Program-made: the position numbers and the translations under genes
Shown: positions 61,053-64,000 of the stretch, one piece after another
Layout: every line of letters starts with the position of its first letter
Position numbering within the stretch: position 1 is the first letter of the stretch
Origin: an uncultured Actinomycetes bacterium
GTDB taxonomy: Bacteria > Actinomycetota > Acidimicrobiia > Acidimicrobiales > Microtrichaceae
Assembly: GCA_903925745.1 (NCBI GenBank)
Contig: CAIYGQ010000146.1
Span: 31,076-95,075 of the forward strand
Direction of reading: 5' to 3'
Length of the DNA stretch: 64,000 nucleotides
The notes under the pieces: model-generated
Seen by the model: only the letters and a program-made list of their open reading frames with translations
Database searches by the model: none
Told to the model about the DNA's origin: nothing

Positions 61053-63371
61053 TCAGATGCTGTCGTCCAGGGCGAACAGCAGTGCCCGACGGACCTCGTG
61101 TTGGACCTCGGCGTCGATGACCTTCGCGCCGTCGCTGTCCAGCACGTAGAACGTGTCGACGGCATCATCACCCAGGGTCGTGATCCTCGCCGAGCGGACG
61201 TCCAGGTCCATCTCGGCGATCGCCCGGGTGATCCGGTACAGGAGGCCCGGCGTGTCGGGTCCGACGACCTCCAGGATCGTCGCGTCGTCCGACCCGTCGT
61301 TGTCGAAGCGCACCAGCGGGACCAGCTGGTGAACGCCCGGCCGGTGGCGCCGACTCGAGTCCAGCCGCTCCGCCAGACGCGACTGGAGCGCGAACCGCCC
61401 GGCGAGCACCTTCTCGACATCCACGACGACCCGGTCCCACGGGACGAGCCGGGCCGCGTCCAGGTTGACCCGGAACTCGTCGAGCACCATTCCGGACTCG
61501 GAGTGGATCGTGGCCTGGACCACCTCCAGACCGTGGAGGGCGAGCACGCCGGCGACCCGCGACACGATGCCCGATCGATCGCGGCAGACCACGACGAGCG
61601 CGTCCTCGGAGGCGAACACCCTGGTCTCGTCGGACTCCAGCAGCGCCCGCTGCTCGTCGGTCGGGAACACCGTCGGCGCGTCGATCGGCTCGGTCGACCC
61701 GGGAGCCTCCAGGCTGCGACGAACGAGCGAGCTGAGACGCTCGACGAGCTGCGCCCGCCACGGCCCCCAGGCGGCCGGACCGGTGGCCAGCGCGTCCGCC
61801 TCGGCGAGCGCGTGGAGCAGTGCCAGGTGCTCGGTGGTGCCCACCTGCCGGGCGACGGCCGACACGGTCGCCGGGTCGTCCAGGTCCCGGCGGGTGGCGA
61901 TGTCCGGCAGGAGCAGGTGGTGCCGGACCGCCGCGCAGACGGTCGACACGTCCGCGGTCTCGAATCCCATGCGCGCCATGACGGTGCGGGCCAACGACTC
62001 CCCCACCTCGCTGTGGTCTCCGGGGTAGCCCTTGCCGATGTCGTGCAACAGCGCGGCCAGCACCAACAGGTCCGGCCGGGCGACGCGGTGACGCAGTGCG
62101 GCCGCCTCGGCGGCGGCCTCGAGCAGGTGGCGGTCGACGGTGAAGCGGTGGAACGCATTGCGCTGCGGGCGGCAGCGGTTCGGCTCCCACTCAGGGATGA
62201 TCGACGCCCACAGGCCCCACTGGTCGAGCGCCTCGACGACCGGGATCGCCGACGGGCCGGTCAGCAGCAGATCACAGAAGCGGGCCCGGGCCTCGTCCGA
62301 CCACGGTGACCCGAGCGGAGGCGCAGCCCGCAGCCGTTCCAGTGTCCCCAGCTCGATGCGCACCTCGTGGCGGGCCGCCGTCGATGCGACCCGGAGGACC
62401 GTCTCGGGTTCGAGCGGAGCCGACGGGTCGGCCAGCCCCACCCGTCCGTCTCGGATCGCCAGTCCGGCGTCGACGCTGCGGTCCCGACGACGACGCCCGA
62501 GGCGGGAGGTGACCTTGCGTCCTGTCTCGTACCAGGCCTCATCGCTCGCCCAGGCGATCGCTCGGCCGGCCGTCGCCACCCTGGCCATCAACTCGTCGGC
62601 GTCCGCCAGACCCAGGGCGTGGGCGACCACGTCCTGTTCCTGGAGCAGCAGCCGGTCGCCGGGGCGGGCCGCGGCCCGGTGGAGCTCGACCCGCACCTCG
62701 AGCAGCACGTCGTGGTCGCGCTGCAGGTCGGCCAGCACCCGGGGATCGATCTCGGCGCCCGCCTCCCTCGCCCACACCAGGGCGTGGACGTCGCGCAGGC
62801 CACCTCGACCCTCCTTCAGGTCGGGTTCCAGGGCGAAGGCCACCTCGCCGGCGCTGCGGTGGCGTTCCTCGACGGACTGGCGCAGCTCGTCGAGCCACGA
62901 CCGCCCCTTGCGCCGCCAGTTGATGCGGGCCTTCTCGGCCAGCTCCGCGGTGAGCCGACGGTCGCCGGCCAGGTGCCGGGCGGACAGCAGTGTCGTCGCG
63001 GTCTGCAGGTCGTCGCCGGCCAGCGACAACGAGTCCCGCACGGTGCGGACGGCGTGACCCAGCTTCAGTCCGGTGTCCCAGACGGGGTACCAGAGTCCGT
63101 TGGCCACGCCCTCCGCAGCCACTCCCTTGTCGTGGAGCAGGAGCAGGTCCAGGTCCGACTGGGGACACAACTCGGAGCGGCCCTGCCCACCGACCGCCAC
63201 CAGGGCCACCCCTTCGGGGGGGCCGTGGTCGGCGAGCCCGGACAGGAGGCACGCCTCGTCGAACAGCTCGACCAGCCACGACTCGATGGCTGCGCCGTAC
63301 GCCGAGCAGAAGGCCCGGCCGCGCAACGACGGGTCGGCGAGGAGGTCGCTACGGAGGAGGGGAGGAGACAC
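61053..63371 (-). CDS. glnD: [Protein-PII] uridylyl/adenylyltransferase
   Basis: A 772-residue bifunctional sensor that modifies PII at Tyr51 when nitrogen is short and reverses it when glutamine is high. Seen: nucleotidyltransferase core GGQGRSELCPQSDLDLLLLH (61-80), HD hydrolase motif LLHDIGKGYPGDHSEVG near residue 440, and two C-terminal ACT domains (from about 600 and about 700) that sense glutamine. In actinobacteria the modification is often adenylylation. It follows amt and glnK on the same strand with hairpins in between. Confidence 0.94.
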   Translation of the reverse strand: MSPPLLRSDLLADPSLRGRAFCSAYGAAIESWLVELFDEACLLSGLADHGPPEGVALVAVGGQGRSELCPQSDLDLLLLHDKGVAAEGVANGLWYPVWDTGLKLGHAVRTVRDSLSLAGDDLQTATTLLSARHLAGDRRLTAELAEKARINWRRKGRSWLDELRQSVEERHRSAGEVAFALEPDLKEGRGGLRDVHALVWAREAGAEIDPRVLADLQRDHDVLLEVRVELHRAAARPGDRLLLQEQDVVAHALGLADADELMARVATAGRAIAWASDEAWYETGRKVTSRLGRRRRDRSVDAGLAIRDGRVGLADPSAPLEPETVLRVASTAARHEVRIELGTLERLRAAPPLGSPWSDEARARFCDLLLTGPSAIPVVEALDQWGLWASIIPEWEPNRCRPQRNAFHRFTVDRHLLEAAAEAAALRHRVARPDLLVLAALLHDIGKGYPGDHSEVGESLARTVMARMGFETADVSTVCAAVRHHLLLPDIATRRDLDDPATVSAVARQVGTTEHLALLHALAEADALATGPAAWGPWRAQLVERLSSLVRRSLEAPGSTEPIDAPTVFPTDEQRALLESDETRVFASEDALVVVCRDRSGIVSRVAGVLALHGLEVVQATIHSESGMVLDEFRVNLDAARLVPWDRVVVDVEKVLAGRFALQSRLAERLDSSRRHRPGVHQLVPLVRFDNDGSDDATILEVVGPDTPGLLYRITRAIAEMDLDVRSARITTLGDDAVDTFYVLDSDGAKVIDAEVQHEVRRALLFALDDSI

Positions 63372-63409
63372 GGCCCGTGCGTCTCGGATCGACCGACCCC
63401 GATGTCCCC

Positions 63410-63437
63410 CCGGTCAGGTCGGGCCTGGCCTGACCGG
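63410..63437 (-). terminator. Hairpin between glnK and glnD
   Basis: Arms CCGGTCAGG (63410-63418) and CCTGACCGG (63429-63437) form a perfect 9-bp stem with a 10-nt GC-rich loop. It sits in the 104-bp gap after glnK. There is no T-run, so it may act as a partial terminator or an mRNA stabiliser lowering glnD expression relative to amt-glnK. Confidence 0.5.
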
Positions 63438-63444
63438 AGGGACG

Positions 63445-63459
63445 CCCCGTGGGTCGGGG
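63445..63459 (-). terminator. Small hairpin directly after glnK
   Basis: CCCCG and CGGGG (5 bp) enclose TGGGT, 17 bp after the glnK stop codon. It precedes the larger hairpin at 63410-63437, giving a tandem hairpin arrangement. Confidence 0.35.
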
Positions 63460-63475
63460 ATCGGAGTACCCGAAC

Positions 63476-63847
<372 letters not shown>

Positions 63848-64000
63848 TCAGCCCCGGCCCATCGTGACTTCGCCGATGTTGTAGGCGCTCTCGGCGTGCT
63901 GCGTGAGATCGAGTCCAACCTCCTCGTCGTCCTCGGTGACCCGGATCCCGATGACCGCCTTGATGGCCAGGAGGATCAGCCCGGTGATGATGAACGAGTA
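63848..64000 (-). CDS. amt: Ammonium transporter, C-terminal end only
   Basis: The last 50 codons of an Amt/Mep channel, cut by the right edge. The visible part is the final membrane helix (SFIITGLILLAIKAVIGIRV), the EDDEEVGLDLTQHAES regulatory tail and YNIGEVTMGRG. The GLDLxxHxESAY element is the cytoplasmic tail that contacts GlnK. The stop is 33 bp before the glnK start, so the two are co-transcribed. Confidence 0.9.
   Translation of the reverse strand, partial: YSFIITGLILLAIKAVIGIRVTEDDEEVGLDLTQHAESAYNIGEVTMGRG

Overview
This 64 kb window is very GC-rich chromosomal DNA from an actinobacterium, most likely of the class Acidimicrobiia. That placement is an inference. It rests on base composition, heavy use of GTG starts, a mycofactocin-type SDR, an F420-type PPOX protein, class III cyclases, an amt-glnK-glnD locus and many apparently leaderless genes with a TANNNT box 6-8 nt before the start codon. 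No rRNA, tRNA, CRISPR array, insertion sequence or prophage was seen.

Layout. 1-5.4 kb: type II topoisomerase A (left-truncated) and B subunits flank an EamA transporter. 5.5-10.8 kb: two acyltransferase-3 membrane proteins, a GT-C-like membrane protein and an LhgO-type oxidase. 10.8-12.9 kb: a mazEF-like pair with a frameshifted toxin, a phasin-like protein and a 1-Cys peroxiredoxin, with several inverted repeats. 12.9-22.6 kb: a giant zinc-ribbon/cyclase/AAA/TPR-like regulator, a second GT-C paralogue, a GT2 and a MacB/FtsX-type ABC transporter. 22.6-33.8 kb: small redox proteins, a Nei-type glycosylase, SDR, full-length Lhr helicase, DtxR/IdeR regulator and HelD-like helicase. 33.9-39.4 kb: hemE-hemH-hemG, then convergently a copper/cytochrome assembly group (Sco1, PCuAC, cupredoxin, cytochrome c).

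39.4-52.7 kb is mostly cell envelope: an Lnt whose catalytic Cys is Ser, a GT4 / methyltransferase / QW-motif protein operon, a deacetylase, GtrA, TesB, a PQQ-type sugar dehydrogenase, PlsC and an FUSC exporter. 52.8-59.3 kb is the most accessory-looking part: a RidA-CGNR-DUF1272 operon under a 21-bp palindrome, a class III cyclase abutting a truncated nucleotidyltransferase, remnants of a GNAT and of a membrane protein, and a higBA-DJ-1 operon with its own operator. 59.4-64 kb: PAC2, NUDIX, then glnD, glnK and the 3' end of amt.

No wholly new defence or biosynthetic system can be proven from sequence alone. The strongest leads are the Cys-to-Ser Lnt, the MDG repeat inside the copper-binding loop of the PCuAC protein, the GT4/methyltransferase/QW-motif operon, the palindrome-controlled RidA operon and the remnant-rich higBA island.
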